Part shown: piece after piece, positions 44,908-54,198 of the stretch
How positions within the stretch are numbered: the first letter of the stretch is position 1
How the letters are laid out: each line of letters opens with the position of its first letter
Source: Pontibacter sp. G13
GTDB lineage: Bacteria; Bacteroidota; Bacteroidia; J057
DNA: 64,000 nt
Direction: 5' to 3'
NCBI RefSeq assembly: GCF_031851795.1
Contig: NZ_CP134696.1
Span: forward strand, 5,642,001 to 5,706,000
Position numbers and translations under genes: made by a program
Notes under the pieces: generated by a model
What the model was told of the DNA's origin: nothing
Seen by the model: the letters and a program-made list of their open reading frames with translations, nothing else
The model's database searches: none

Positions 44908-45531
44908 TTATGCTCCTTTTCGGATATTCCATTTTCGATTGAGGACCCACACGATGACTGGCCTCAGAAATTTGGGTGGGTAGCTATATCCCCACTTTGC
45001 GAGCATTTCGCCCATCCGATTGAAGGCGTGCTGGTCATTGAGCTTCTCTGCTCCCAATCCATCTACATACCGGTTGATCATGCAGAAGGCAGAAGCGATC
45101 AGGACGGTGTCATGAATCTCCTCTTCGGATGCTCCTGCGAATTGGGCTTGCTGGATATCAGTTTGGGATACATAATTGCCCCCTTGCTGCACAAGTCCAG
45201 CCAGATCCAGGAGGGCCTTCATTTTGGGCGAAAGTTGTTCCTTAGGTGCTGCGGGAGCGGTTTTACCGTTGGGAATCGCAGCTTTCTCTGGAGCGGGCTC
45301 GATTGGATTGGGATATTGGCAAGCAACGGCCGTATGCACGCGGTCGCAGAATTCGCACTCATTAAGGGCGGAAACATGTGCGGCGATCAATTCACGCTCC
45401 CGTTTGGAGAGCGGTGAAGGACCCTTCATCAGGGTTTGCATCAATTGGGAAATCGCCTTGCCGGAAGATCCTTTGTAGAACAACAACTCCACGATGCCGG
45501 GTTGTCGAACGCCCGTCTCGATATATGCCAT
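44908..45531 (-). CDS. AhpD-like peroxidase-related protein with an insertion
   Basis: 207 residues. CMD/AhpD fold with the CxxC-x3-H motif in ECEFCDRVH (about 59-67), as in peroxidase-related enzymes. A Pro/Ala-rich loop (about 74-96) is inserted between the two helical halves, which is unusual. Closest families act in peroxide defence or alkyl hydroperoxide reduction; this one stands alone. Start chosen at the ATG 45531. Confidence 0.85.
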   Translation of the reverse strand: MAYIETGVRQPGIVELLFYKGSSGKAISQLMQTLMKGPSPLSKRERELIAAHVSALNECEFCDRVHTAVACQYPNPIEPAPEKAAIPNGKTAPAAPKEQLSPKMKALLDLAGLVQQGGNYVSQTDIQQAQFAGASEEEIHDTVLIASAFCMINRYVDGLGAEKLNDQHAFNRMGEMLAKWGYSYPPKFLRPVIVWVLNRKWNIRKGA

Positions 45532-45660
45532 ATCCGAAGAAAATAGAATATTGATGGTTCAGTACCTGTGGGTGCTACTCACCGAGAAATGGTAAACCCC
45601 GTTGGTCTGAAAATATGCGTATTTTCTTCAAGTGGAAAATCCAAATATGGATATTCCCAA

Positions 45661-46116
45661 CTATCGTTTTATGTGGGATTCATATAGCTCCACCCAATCG
45701 TCCACGGTCATTCTTCCGACCAAATCCCCGATCAAATCGTATGGGACCTGATCCATCTTCTTGAATCGGATGCAGCTTTTGCCCATATCGAGCTTTCGGG
45801 AACTGTATTTGGGGTATTCTTGCACGAACCACTCCATCAATTCAGGGTTGGCATAGATGCCCATGTGGTAGACTCCGATATGACTTTTTTGTGAAGCGAT
45901 GCTCAAAAATGGCAATGGGAGTTTGGGATCACAATGATAGCCATCGGGATAGCGCTCATGCGGAACTACATATCCGATCATGCCGTAGCTGATCGTCTCG
46001 TGAAAGCCGTCTGGAAGCCGTTCTAGGATGACGGCTCTGAGCTTCTCCATGACCGCTTTGCGATCTTCAGGCAATTGGGCGAGGTATTGTTCGGGCGTGT
46101 CAATGGTGCTTGCCAT
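45661..46116 (-). CDS. DUF1801 (YdhG-like) protein
   Basis: 151 residues. TPEQYLAQLPEDRKAVMEKLRA opens the domain, then ETISYGMIGYVVP and KSHIGVYHMG, then GKSCIRFKKMDQVPYD, all family-specific. Members resemble frataxin-like/iron-chaperone folds; function is not proven. Cytosolic, next to the NIDO gene on the same strand (26-bp gap). Confidence 0.9.
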   Translation of the reverse strand: MASTIDTPEQYLAQLPEDRKAVMEKLRAVILERLPDGFHETISYGMIGYVVPHERYPDGYHCDPKLPLPFLSIASQKSHIGVYHMGIYANPELMEWFVQEYPKYSSRKLDMGKSCIRFKKMDQVPYDLIGDLVGRMTVDDWVELYESHIKR

Positions 46117-46142
46117 ACGGGTAGGATCCTAAGGGTGGATGG

Positions 46143-48140
46143 TCAGTCCCCATCTGGCTGTCGAATCAATTTGCGGGTGATCCGCTTGCCATGATAGGAT
46201 AGGGAAATTACATAACTTCCCGGTGGCAATGGAGGGAGTTTGAGGGAAAATTCATTGTGGCCCTGATTCGCCGACCAAGTCCCCTGTACCATGATCTGTC
46301 CATTGATATTGGACAATTGGAACGCCACAAGGCCCTCTGCATCATTTCGGGTCTGGATATTGAGTCGATCTTCAAATGGATTAGGACCGATCGCCTCCAA
46401 TAGGAATCCCGGTGTGGCTTGTCGGCCACGATTGAACGTGACTTCGATGACCTCGGATTCAAATGTATTTCCCGATTGATCCTCGAACCGAATTTGATAG
46501 AAACTACTTCCTTCAATGGGCCCAGCATCAAAGTATTCGAAGCCTCCGGAAGGCGTCGTATCACTGAAACTGAGTTCTTCGAGATACCTCAGTGAATCTC
46601 TAGATGAGCCTCGAATAATTTGGATGGGTTGCTGCGAAGGAGGTCGAATCTGCCATGAAATGAGGACGCCTTGCGATTGGGTGGCGGCCTGGATTTGGAT
46701 CATGTGATCTTGCCGAAGGGAGTCGGTGGTCAGGTCAGGGAGGGTATCTGTGCTGAGTGATTGCCCCATCTCGTTGAGGAAGATGCTCCTGAAATCCAAA
46801 TGGTCAACTCCATTGGGGGGGCACATTCGATCCTGATAATTTCCCAAATAGGTCGGCCCCTCATGGTCGAATGTCCCATAATCTTGGCAAGTAAATCCAT
46901 CTCCAGCATTGGCACCGACGGTTGCTGCATGCCCCCCAAATCCATTTTTTCCACCGGAGGAAGTGCCTGTAGTCCATTGCATGTCTCCGTAGGAAAAGAC
47001 CATGTTGGTATTGGGTGGCAATGGAGTGTCGCCGATTTGATCGACGCTGCCGTTTGTTATGACTACCTGAAAGGTATTTCTTCGTGGGCAATCTTGAATG
47101 CATCCATAATAGCCTGTTTCCGACCAGGTCACGATCAGATACCGATGGGCGGGATCTAGGTGATAGCGAATTTCTCCACCCGATAGGAGGTCCACATCTG
47201 CAAAAAATGGCGCAATCATGTTTGGGCCATTCAGACAAAATGGCGCAGGGGTGAATGCCAAAAACTGATCATCGAGGGTGAGATTGCCGTTGGAATTCAT
47301 CCAAACCGACTGATAGGTCTGCCCGAAAAAGCGGAAATCGAAGCCTAGGTCGATCTTTTGGGTGCAATCATCGCATCGGGTATTCCCCTGGAAATATTTG
47401 TACGAAACAGTATGGCCTTCCAAATCCTGTCCAATGGGAACCCAAGCAGGTGCCGGGTCAGTCAAAGATTCACAGTCATCCGGACAAGTTTCGGAGGATT
47501 CTCCTGCTGCACAGAAACCATCTCCGCAGTATCCACCAGATGCCACGAGGTATACATTGTCGATTCCCATTCCCCAGCCCCACGCGCCTTCGTCGTCATA
47601 GATGATTCGCACAGAAAGCGCTTTCCCCCGCCATTCGCTCAAATCCAGCGTGAGGGTTCCGTTGAAATCTTCACGGCTGGTCCACGCAGGTTTCCAGTTC
47701 ATATCATCCCACACCATGATTTGGCATGACCCCGAATCCGCAAAGGATTGGAACAGCAGATCCATTTGTAGGAGGATTCGCCCTCGGTAAGCGGCTAGAT
47801 CGATCGTGGGCAAATCGAGATGAGCCTTTCCGATGTCATTGTTTGCCTCATCGTTTAGATACAGCCACTTCCCTGATCCTGGATTTTCAAACACTCCAAT
47901 GGCGCCATCATTTTGGGTCCAACTGCCCCCATCTGATGGCGCAGAGGTACGCCAATCTGAGTTGATGGTCCGTTCAAATTGCGCCGAGATCAGGGTATCT
48001 CCTGAGAGGGTCGGGCATTGGGCAAAACCGGTCAAAGGGCCTACCAACAGACTTCCGACCCATAGGATCGCCCACCCTAAGCGACTTGGGTGCTTGTAGG
48101 GAGATATGGTGGAGCTTTTGTCGTTCCTTGGTTGTGCCAT
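46143..48140 (-). CDS. Secreted T9SS protein with NIDO-like domain
   Basis: 665 residues. Long N-terminal leader, signal core near 22-40 (cleavage GFAQ). Beta-sandwich (about 55-200), a Cys-rich CGDGFCAAGESSETCPDDC knot (about 204-222), a nidogen-like (NIDO) domain (about 270-420: IAPFFADVDL, then YLIVTWSETGYY), and a type A Por sorting domain at the end. Adhesion or surface attachment is likely. No enzyme motif seen. Confidence 0.85.
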   Translation of the reverse strand: MAQPRNDKSSTISPYKHPSRLGWAILWVGSLLVGPLTGFAQCPTLSGDTLISAQFERTINSDWRTSAPSDGGSWTQNDGAIGVFENPGSGKWLYLNDEANNDIGKAHLDLPTIDLAAYRGRILLQMDLLFQSFADSGSCQIMVWDDMNWKPAWTSREDFNGTLTLDLSEWRGKALSVRIIYDDEGAWGWGMGIDNVYLVASGGYCGDGFCAAGESSETCPDDCESLTDPAPAWVPIGQDLEGHTVSYKYFQGNTRCDDCTQKIDLGFDFRFFGQTYQSVWMNSNGNLTLDDQFLAFTPAPFCLNGPNMIAPFFADVDLLSGGEIRYHLDPAHRYLIVTWSETGYYGCIQDCPRRNTFQVVITNGSVDQIGDTPLPPNTNMVFSYGDMQWTTGTSSGGKNGFGGHAATVGANAGDGFTCQDYGTFDHEGPTYLGNYQDRMCPPNGVDHLDFRSIFLNEMGQSLSTDTLPDLTTDSLRQDHMIQIQAATQSQGVLISWQIRPPSQQPIQIIRGSSRDSLRYLEELSFSDTTPSGGFEYFDAGPIEGSSFYQIRFEDQSGNTFESEVIEVTFNRGRQATPGFLLEAIGPNPFEDRLNIQTRNDAEGLVAFQLSNINGQIMVQGTWSANQGHNEFSLKLPPLPPGSYVISLSYHGKRITRKLIRQPDGD

Positions 48141-48160
48141 GGGATGTTGCTGGATCGTAA

Positions 48161-48622
48161 TCAGTCTATGGGAATCTGCTCGTAGGATCGTTGGATTTGG
48201 GCGATTTTGGCTTGATAGGCAATGGTATCCAATCTACCATCATGCTTATGTAGCTTCAATTTGAGTTCGAGATCCTCCATCTGCTTGAGGAGCGAGATAC
48301 GTTGCTGGATGCGGTCAAATCTGCCTGCATTCCGAGAGGAGGGCTTTTCATGGGTTTGGAGAGATTCCCATTGCGCTTGAAGATCCGGAAGGTAGCGTCC
48401 AGCGTTGGTTTGGGCTGAAATCTCAAACTGACGCGCTACGTCTTGTTTTTCGTAGGAAAGCGCAGTCCCCGGAGTTTTGCCCCGTTGGATATCCGAACCC
48501 TCATCTACTGTCAATATCCAAAGCATAGCAGCCATCCCGGCAAGCATGACGGTGCCGCCCACATAGGACAACCACTTGATTTCCAATCTCTGGGTAGGCT
48601 TTCCCTGCTGTCGCATTTTCAT
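48161..48622 (-). CDS. Small membrane protein with coiled coil
   Basis: 153 residues from the ATG at 48622 (a TTG at 48652 is less likely). One membrane helix (about 17-36, WLSYVGGTVMLAGMAAMLWI) then a periplasmic or cytoplasmic heptad-rich part (about 85-140, QRISLLKQMEDLELKLKLH). It precedes the NIDO gene by 20 bp and may be in its operon. No family recognised. Confidence 0.6.
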   Translation of the reverse strand: MKMRQQGKPTQRLEIKWLSYVGGTVMLAGMAAMLWILTVDEGSDIQRGKTPGTALSYEKQDVARQFEISAQTNAGRYLPDLQAQWESLQTHEKPSSRNAGRFDRIQQRISLLKQMEDLELKLKLHKHDGRLDTIAYQAKIAQIQRSYEQIPID

Positions 48623-48727
48623 GAATGGTTGAGTTGATGCAATCGCGCTCAATCAACCCAACATACAAATCTCCCCTCCATCTATGGAATCAAATGGAGG
48701 GGAGATATTACGAATCCAGAAGGGGTG

Positions 48728-49828
48728 TTACGCTGGGCGGTATTTTGACGATTTGAAGATCTGGTCGTAGTTCTGATCTGCCGTGAGCTCAGACAGTGTG
48801 ACCTCAGGGTGGCGATTCATATAGGCGTTCACAATCTTCCAACCCAGATATTCTCCAATCCGTGGGGCAGACTCGCTAGACAATTGGGTCGTGTAGGGCT
48901 TGTCTGATAGATAGTCCCGAAAGTTCAGGAAATTGGTATCATAAAACGATCCCATCAATTCTTTATAAATCCTGCTTTCATAGGTATTGGCCCAATCCAT
49001 CTGCGAATCTGTGTAGAGGAGGCGCATGGAATCTGGCGTGTAGGGCAGCATCTCCTGGAGGAAATACTGCTTGATGCCTGCACGGATCATCTGATCTAGG
49101 AAGGTGGGCTGCTTGCCACCGGGCATGGGGGCGATGATTCCTTCCCCTTCAGCCATATCACGCATCACCAATACTGGCAAGTAATCAAGTTGAAACCGTC
49201 TGCGAAGGAAGCCCGGAATATTGGGAGAATAATACGCCAAGTCCGGCCCAAGGAAATAATGGATGCCTAAGGTGAGATAATGATCCGTGAAAACCACCTG
49301 ATCTACCATCTGGGGATGCCCGCTCGGATCATAGCCATTGATGTGGGTCCGGATCATGGGAATCATCAGATTTGGGTAGGCTTCGGAGAGGCGCTTGAGG
49401 GGAGGAATTAGCGACGTCTCGATGAAGGCCGTGCCTGAAGGAATGGTTTTTTGAATCGAATCGTACAGCGGGATCAAGTTCGGATCGGCGAGAAATTCGA
49501 CTAATTCACCAGCCATCAATGAATCTGCGGCAGAATCTGACAGGCGTTTCTCCGGATCACGAAGGTCCATACTGAGCCATTCATAGTAATAATCACGGTC
49601 CTCGGCGAGGTACTCATCCCAGATTTCCAATGGTTGGAGGGTGCTATCGGTATGAAGCGCTTTGGAGGCTGCTTCCATCTGGAGGTCCGTCCGTTGGATA
49701 TTCACAGGTAAGTGAATGTCTGCTACGTCCGAATCTTTCGCTTCTTCACAGGATAAAATGAAGCCAAATATTACGCCAGCTCCAATTAGCCTAAATGCGT
49801 TTTTTCCTGCGCTCGAAAAACTTATCAT
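48728..49828 (-). CDS. gldB: Gliding motility lipoprotein GldB-like
   Basis: 366 residues, lipobox LSC (Cys27). Family wording in the C-terminus: PRIGEYLGWKIVNAYMNRHP (about 324-343) and DQIFKSSKYRPA-like end (about 355-366). GldB is a lipoprotein needed for gliding in Flavobacterium and is tied to T9SS. Other gld genes are not in the window. The N-terminal acidic part is diverged. Confidence 0.87.
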   Translation of the reverse strand: MISFSSAGKNAFRLIGAGVIFGFILSCEEAKDSDVADIHLPVNIQRTDLQMEAASKALHTDSTLQPLEIWDEYLAEDRDYYYEWLSMDLRDPEKRLSDSAADSLMAGELVEFLADPNLIPLYDSIQKTIPSGTAFIETSLIPPLKRLSEAYPNLMIPMIRTHINGYDPSGHPQMVDQVVFTDHYLTLGIHYFLGPDLAYYSPNIPGFLRRRFQLDYLPVLVMRDMAEGEGIIAPMPGGKQPTFLDQMIRAGIKQYFLQEMLPYTPDSMRLLYTDSQMDWANTYESRIYKELMGSFYDTNFLNFRDYLSDKPYTTQLSSESAPRIGEYLGWKIVNAYMNRHPEVTLSELTADQNYDQIFKSSKYRPA

Positions 49829-49974
49829 ATCGTCATCATGTTATGACCCCGTAGGCCAAAATCTCTCTGAATGCTAGACAACCAGCTTGCCGGATTCCCT
49901 TCCGCTACGCAAAAATAGCGGCTAATTCCTGTCCGTGGCAAGTATGACTTCCGGAAATCAACAGATTCGCCAAT

Positions 49975-50664
49975 ATGCAAAAACTGTTTATCTGTCTGCT
50001 TGGAATGACCTTGCTCGGTTCCTCGCTGCATGCTCAGGATAAATTTCGGGTAGGAATTCTCCTGAGTCCGATCATCTCGACCATTCGGGTGTCCGATTCG
50101 GTCGGCAATGACTTTGATGGAGATTCCAACGGAAAATTTGGTTTTGCCTATGGATTGATGCTCAACTGGGATGCAGGGGAGAATTTTGGGTTCCATAGCG
50201 GTGCTCGGATTGTTCATAAGCATTTCAAGGTCGAGCAAGACATCCAAATCAATGGGTCAGCGCCAAGGTCCGAGCAAAAAGTCAGGATCAATACGCTTGA
50301 GATTCCAGCAGCCATCTTCGGGCGATCCAATGAAATAGGCGATGGCTATCGGATCATCGGCCAGTTTGGGGTCTCATTCAACTTCACCATCGGCTACAAA
50401 AATGAATGGGACAACGTAAATCCGGTTACCTTGGAAACAGGCGGTTCCGGTACCTTGAGGGATTCTGATCGTGTAGACTCGTTTGTGATGGATTTTGTAT
50501 TCGGGGTGGGCGGTGAAAAGACGTTTGTGGATGTGGGTACCGTGAGTGCTGGGATATTTTACCACCAAGCGCTCAACGACATCAACAACGACAACAATCC
50601 GGGGATCAACAATGAATTGCGGCTAAGCTACTTCTCGTTTGACTTGAGTTACTATTTCAATTAA
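49975..50664 (+). CDS. Outer-membrane beta-barrel protein (PorT-like)
   Basis: 229 residues, signal peptide ending SLHAQ (about 21). Strands alternate hydrophobic residues from FRVGILLSPIISTI on, and the last strand ends SYFSFDLSYYFN, the C-terminal pattern of barrel proteins (Phe/Tyr at the end). PorT-type proteins belong to T9SS loci; here it is divergent from gldB. Function inferred only. Confidence 0.78.
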   Translation: MQKLFICLLGMTLLGSSLHAQDKFRVGILLSPIISTIRVSDSVGNDFDGDSNGKFGFAYGLMLNWDAGENFGFHSGARIVHKHFKVEQDIQINGSAPRSEQKVRINTLEIPAAIFGRSNEIGDGYRIIGQFGVSFNFTIGYKNEWDNVNPVTLETGGSGTLRDSDRVDSFVMDFVFGVGGEKTFVDVGTVSAGIFYHQALNDINNDNNPGINNELRLSYFSFDLSYYFN

Positions 50665-50854
50665 TCGACTTATCCATTATTGGGATATTGATCAGTCAGA
50701 TCGATCCATTTTTCGCAGAGAAAAAACGGGAAAATGGGTTGATCTGGCTGTTTGATTATTCCTGAATATTTAACCATCCGCGTAAGGGGATTTGCCGTTC
50801 ATGCCTGTTTTTTATACTGGTCAGGGGGATTGTCAGTAAAATGGGACGGCCCTG

Positions 50855-50886
50855 TTTGGCTAAATGGACACCGTGTGTTATTATTG
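50855..50886 (+). promoter_or_regulatory. Predicted promoter of the NtrC-type activator
   Basis: TTTG (50855-50858), 20-bp spacer, TATTATTG (50879-50886; 7 of 8 to TAnnTTTG). It lies downstream of an apparent upstream start at 50864, supporting the ATG at 50912. Confidence 0.5.
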
Positions 50887-50911
50887 TCCTATAAACAACA
50901 CACTTTTCCCT

Positions 50912-52267
50912 ATGGCAAAGATCCTCATCATCGACGACGAAGAAGGAATCCGCATGACCTTGCAGGATATCCTCGAGTACGAAGAGTACGAGGTTGAAAG
51001 TGCCGCAGATGGCCAAGAAGGGTTGGACATGATCCTCAAAAATACCTACGATGCCATCATCTGCGACATTAAGATGCCCAAACTCAATGGGATGGAGGTT
51101 TTGGAAAAAGCCATGGAGGCCAAACCCGACAACCCCATCATCATGATCTCCGGTCACGGAGATATCGAAACCGCGGTCGAGGCCACCAAAAAAGGTGCCT
51201 ACGACTTCTTGGAGAAGCCACCAGACCTAAACCGGTTGTTGCTCACCGTTCGCAACGCCATCGAAAAGAAGGACCTCGTGGTGGAAACCAAAAAGCTCAA
51301 GCGGAAAATCTCCAAAGTCCGCGAAATCATCGGTACCTCCCCGGTCATGGTGAAAGTCAAGGAAACCATCGAACGGGTGGCTCCTACAGATGCTCGGGTG
51401 CTTATCACGGGTTCCAATGGTACAGGTAAGGAGTTGGTCGCTCGCTGGATTCACGAAAAGAGTCCTCGTGCCAATGGACCACTCGTTGAGGTCAACTGTG
51501 CTGCGATCCCTTCCGAATTGATCGAAAGTGAACTCTTTGGCCACGAAAAAGGATCTTTCACCGGCGCTCACAAGCAGCGTATCGGTAAGTTTGAACAGGC
51601 GCATGAAGGAACCCTGTTCCTCGATGAGATCGGCGACATGAGCATGGCCGCCCAAGCCAAAGTGCTCCGTGCCCTTCAGGAAAACAAGATCTCCAGAATC
51701 GGTTCCGACAAACAGATCAATGTCAATGTCCGCATCATCGCGGCGACCAACAAAGATCTACAGGCCGAGATTGAAAACGGCAACTTCCGTGAGGACTTGT
51801 ACCACCGCCTGAGTGTCATCCTCATTCATGTGCCGCCATTGGCTGAGCGCCGCGACGATATTCCATTCATCGCCAACCAGTTTATCCGTGAGATTGGCGC
51901 CGACTACGGCATGTCCGATCTGGGAATCACGGCCGACGGGATGACCGAGCTGCAAAAGCTCCCTTGGACTGGGAATGTCCGTGAATTGCACAACGTCATG
52001 GAGCGTCTGGCGATTCTGTCCAACGGAACCATTACCGCACAGGACGTCATGGACTACGCTGCCCCTCAGCGTCGCAAAAACCAGCACGGATCTGTCTTTG
52101 AGGAATTCTCCAAGTTCCAGGCTTTCAAGGACCACATGGAGAAAAACTTTATCCTCAAGAAGCTCGAAGCCAACAATTGGAATATCTCCAAGACGGCCGA
52201 GCAGATGGATATCCAACGAAGCCATCTCTATAACAAAATGGAGAAATACGGCATCAAGCGCGAATAG
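50912..52267 (+). CDS. Sigma-54-dependent response regulator (NtrC family)
   Basis: 451 residues from the ATG at 50912. Receiver (1-120) with D52 as phosphorylation site (CDIKMP), D8/D9 acidic pair and the conserved Lys in LEKPP; AAA+ sigma-54 interaction domain (about 145-370) with Walker A GSNGTGKE, the sigma-54 loop GSFTGA (usual GAFTGA) and Walker B LFLDEIGD; Fis-type HTH near 420-451. Activates RNA polymerase with sigma-54. No sensor kinase is adjacent. Confidence 0.95.
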   Translation: MAKILIIDDEEGIRMTLQDILEYEEYEVESAADGQEGLDMILKNTYDAIICDIKMPKLNGMEVLEKAMEAKPDNPIIMISGHGDIETAVEATKKGAYDFLEKPPDLNRLLLTVRNAIEKKDLVVETKKLKRKISKVREIIGTSPVMVKVKETIERVAPTDARVLITGSNGTGKELVARWIHEKSPRANGPLVEVNCAAIPSELIESELFGHEKGSFTGAHKQRIGKFEQAHEGTLFLDEIGDMSMAAQAKVLRALQENKISRIGSDKQINVNVRIIAATNKDLQAEIENGNFREDLYHRLSVILIHVPPLAERRDDIPFIANQFIREIGADYGMSDLGITADGMTELQKLPWTGNVRELHNVMERLAILSNGTITAQDVMDYAAPQRRKNQHGSVFEEFSKFQAFKDHMEKNFILKKLEANNWNISKTAEQMDIQRSHLYNKMEKYGIKRE

Positions 52268-52290
52268 CTTTAGGTACAAGCATATACTCA

Positions 52291-52328
52291 AAGGGCGATC
52301 TCTCGACAAGGAGGTCGCCCTTGTTTTT
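52291..52328 (+). terminator. Terminator of the NtrC-type gene
   Basis: AAGGGCGA (52291-52298) / TCGCCCTT (52315-52322), loop of 16 bases, then GTTTTTT. Confidence 0.88.
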
Positions 52329-52441
52329 TGGAATAATATCCAGCAGATCAAGGGTTGAAACCCTCGTTTTCGATATTTCGCGCCTACAGCGCATTCATGT
52401 TGTCAAGACTTAGAAAAACGATTGCCGATACCCAAGATTCG

Positions 52442-52499
52442 CTCGTCATTCCCGACGGCCATGGCCTCGGCCCCGGTGCTGGCGCCGATCGGGAATCTC
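52442..52499. repeat. REP-like palindrome
   Basis: CGTCATTCCCGACGGC (from 52444) pairs with GCCGATCGGGAATC around a GC-rich inner hairpin (GGCCTCGGCC). Resembles REP elements known in many bacteria (CGTCATTCCCG/CGGGAATC). Lies just before the direct units. Confidence 0.5.
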
Positions 52500-52516
52500 C
52501 TGAGCGCGTGCATGAA

Positions 52517-52787
52517 TGCCACGCGAAAAAAAACGCGTCATCCCGCAAAATTTCGAAGCGGTGGCGCCTGTGCGGCGGGGAAATTTATGCGGGATCTCAC
52601 GCCTCGTGCGTGCTAGGGCTTGTTTTTTGTCGGGAGAGGAATAGTTCCCAAGCCCACCCTGCAAGCCTCCTCGGCGATCTCCCTTGGATGCCATGCAGGC
52701 TCGGGGAGATCCCGGATAGGGCCCCGGCGCACCGGCCTTGGCGTAAGCCCTTCCGGGATGATGCAAAAAGGGGGACGCGAAACCTCA
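52517..52787. repeat. 271-bp direct repeat, unit 1 (TIR element)
   Basis: Repeats as unit 2 with few differences, offset 271 bp. Contains GCGTCATCCCG (52535-52545) and, at the other end, CGGGATGATGC (52754-52764; imperfect inverse), with inner hairpins TCATCCCGCAAAATTT / AAATTTATGCGGGAT. Long minus-strand frames through it are byproducts of GC content. Confidence 0.7.
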
Positions 52788-53041
52788 TGCCACGCGAAAA
52801 AAACCGCGTCATCCCGCAAAATTTCGCAGCGATGGCGCCTGTGCGGCGGGGAAATTTATGCGGGATCTCACGCCTCGTGCGTGCTAGGGCTTGTTTTTTG
52901 TCGGGAGAGGAATAGTTCCCAAGCCCACCCTGCAAGCCCCCTCGGCGATTTCCCTTGGATGCCATGATGGCTCGGGGAGATCCCGGATAGGGCCCCGGCA
53001 CACCGGCCTTGGCGAAAGCCCTTCCGGGATGACGCAAAAAG
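52788..53041. repeat. 271-bp direct repeat, unit 2 with perfect 11-bp terminal inverted repeats
   Basis: GCGTCATCCCG (52806-52816) and CGGGATGACGC (53025-53035) are exact reverse complements bounding a 230-bp non-coding body. Same body as unit 1. Looks like a MITE or REP-doublet; no transposase nearby and no obvious target-site duplication. Confidence 0.7.
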
Positions 53042-53079
53042 GATTGGGATATTTTGGGCGGGAGCCGGATTACCCACGG

Positions 53080-53205
53080 GCCGGCACACCTGCCGAAATC
53101 CGGCTCAGCACAAGAGGTCATGGGCCAGTCCACTTGCCGAAATCCGGCTCAGCAAAAGAGGCCACGAGCCGGTGCACCTGCCGAAATCCGGCTCGGCCAA
53201 GTTCC
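53080..53205. repeat. 44-bp tandem repeat, nearly three units
   Basis: TGCCGAAATCCGGCTC starts at 53091, 53135 and 53179, exact 44-bp period. The rest of each unit differs in a few bases (CAAGAGGTCATGGG vs AAAAGAGGCCACGAG). Not a CRISPR: the spacing sequence is also repeated. Confidence 0.7.
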
Positions 53206-53214
53206 TTGTTGATA

Positions 53215-53405
53215 CGTGCGGATGGCCTGCGGCGGCGATAGGGATGGGAAGGGCGAGCGCCAGCGAGGTCCGGAGCCTTCAGCGGAGGACGGGAGCCCCC
53301 GATCGGAGTCGAGGGCAGGCTTCGCGGACCCCTGGAACAGCCCGGCCCGGCGACTCCCAACCCGAGAGTGGAATATCTGCCAAGCACGCCGGGATTGCCT
53401 AAAAC
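53215..53405. repeat. Dispersed GC-rich intergenic repeat, copy 3 (diverged)
   Basis: GGGCGAGCGCCAGCGAGG (53251-53268) and CACGCCGGGATTGCCTAAAA (53386-53405) correspond to the marker segments of copies 1 and 2. A further short piece CAGCACGCCGGGATCGCCCA lies at 53481-53500. No coding frame supported. Confidence 0.45.
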
Positions 53406-53524
53406 TGCCATCATCGCATGCAATCCATCATCTTCTTCTTCCAAAAAATAGGGGAATCTCCTTGTGGGTTCCCCGGTACTCAGCACGCCGGGATCGCCCA
53501 AATGCATCTATTTCTGAGGATGCT

Positions 53525-54124
53525 TTATCCCAGATCGGAAGCCGATTTTCTTGGAGGTTCCTCATAGGTATGGGACCGCTTTTCGCGCAACCACCGAATG
53601 CTGTTGATCATCACCAAAATCATCAAGAGGATAAATGAAACCGTAGAGGCTGCGCTCTTTCCAATCGAAGCGTATTGGGTCCAAGTGACTGTGTCGGAGG
53701 AGAGATCTGGAAATTGATCCAAAAGCCTCAGAATGCCGAAATTCTCTACATAGTCGCAGATACCAGCGATGATGGGAAAGAGGATCAGCAGTCGCCAAGC
53801 GCCTTTCAGGAGGTTGAGGCCTTGTAGGAGGAACGCCATCAGTGCCGCGTAGCAGATCGCAAAAAGTCCCGGGTAGATCATGTCTACCGGAATTTGCTTG
53901 GTTCGGTATTGGGACCGTCCCTCTTCGCCCAGCTTGGTGAAAAGCTCGATCACATAGGCCTGATCGTATCCCTTGGGTTTCATATCGAGCAGCGGCATCT
54001 GATCCGCGAAGGCTTGTACTTCAGGGATCGTCTTGATGAGCATGTAGAGATATACTGAATTGGTCAATATGACCAACAAGACAATCACTGGGCTCTTGAG
54101 CAAGGTGTTGAGAATCTGCTTCAT
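53525..54124 (-). CDS. Hypothetical membrane protein with four helices
   Basis: 199 residues, helices near 13-30 (VIVLLVILTNSVYLYML), 84-105, 110-128 and 158-176. C-terminus polar. No family recognised. It borders the repeat island, and its stop lies 24 bases from a repeat piece. Confidence 0.68.
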   Translation of the reverse strand: MKQILNTLLKSPVIVLLVILTNSVYLYMLIKTIPEVQAFADQMPLLDMKPKGYDQAYVIELFTKLGEEGRSQYRTKQIPVDMIYPGLFAICYAALMAFLLQGLNLLKGAWRLLILFPIIAGICDYVENFGILRLLDQFPDLSSDTVTWTQYASIGKSAASTVSFILLMILVMINSIRWLREKRSHTYEEPPRKSASDLG

Positions 54125-54198
54125 CTTATGGTGTTTAACCCATAGATGGGTCTTTTGTCTAGATTGACCAAAATGGATAGTAGGGATTCTTGCGAAAC

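Noticed and set aside
52597-53133. 178-codon minus-strand ORF and relatives in the repeat island
   Set aside because: Same peptide appears in different frames of the two repeat units, so it is a by-product of repeated GC-rich DNA.
53080-53205. CRISPR array
   Set aside because: 44-bp units are repeated throughout with no unique spacers; no cas genes.
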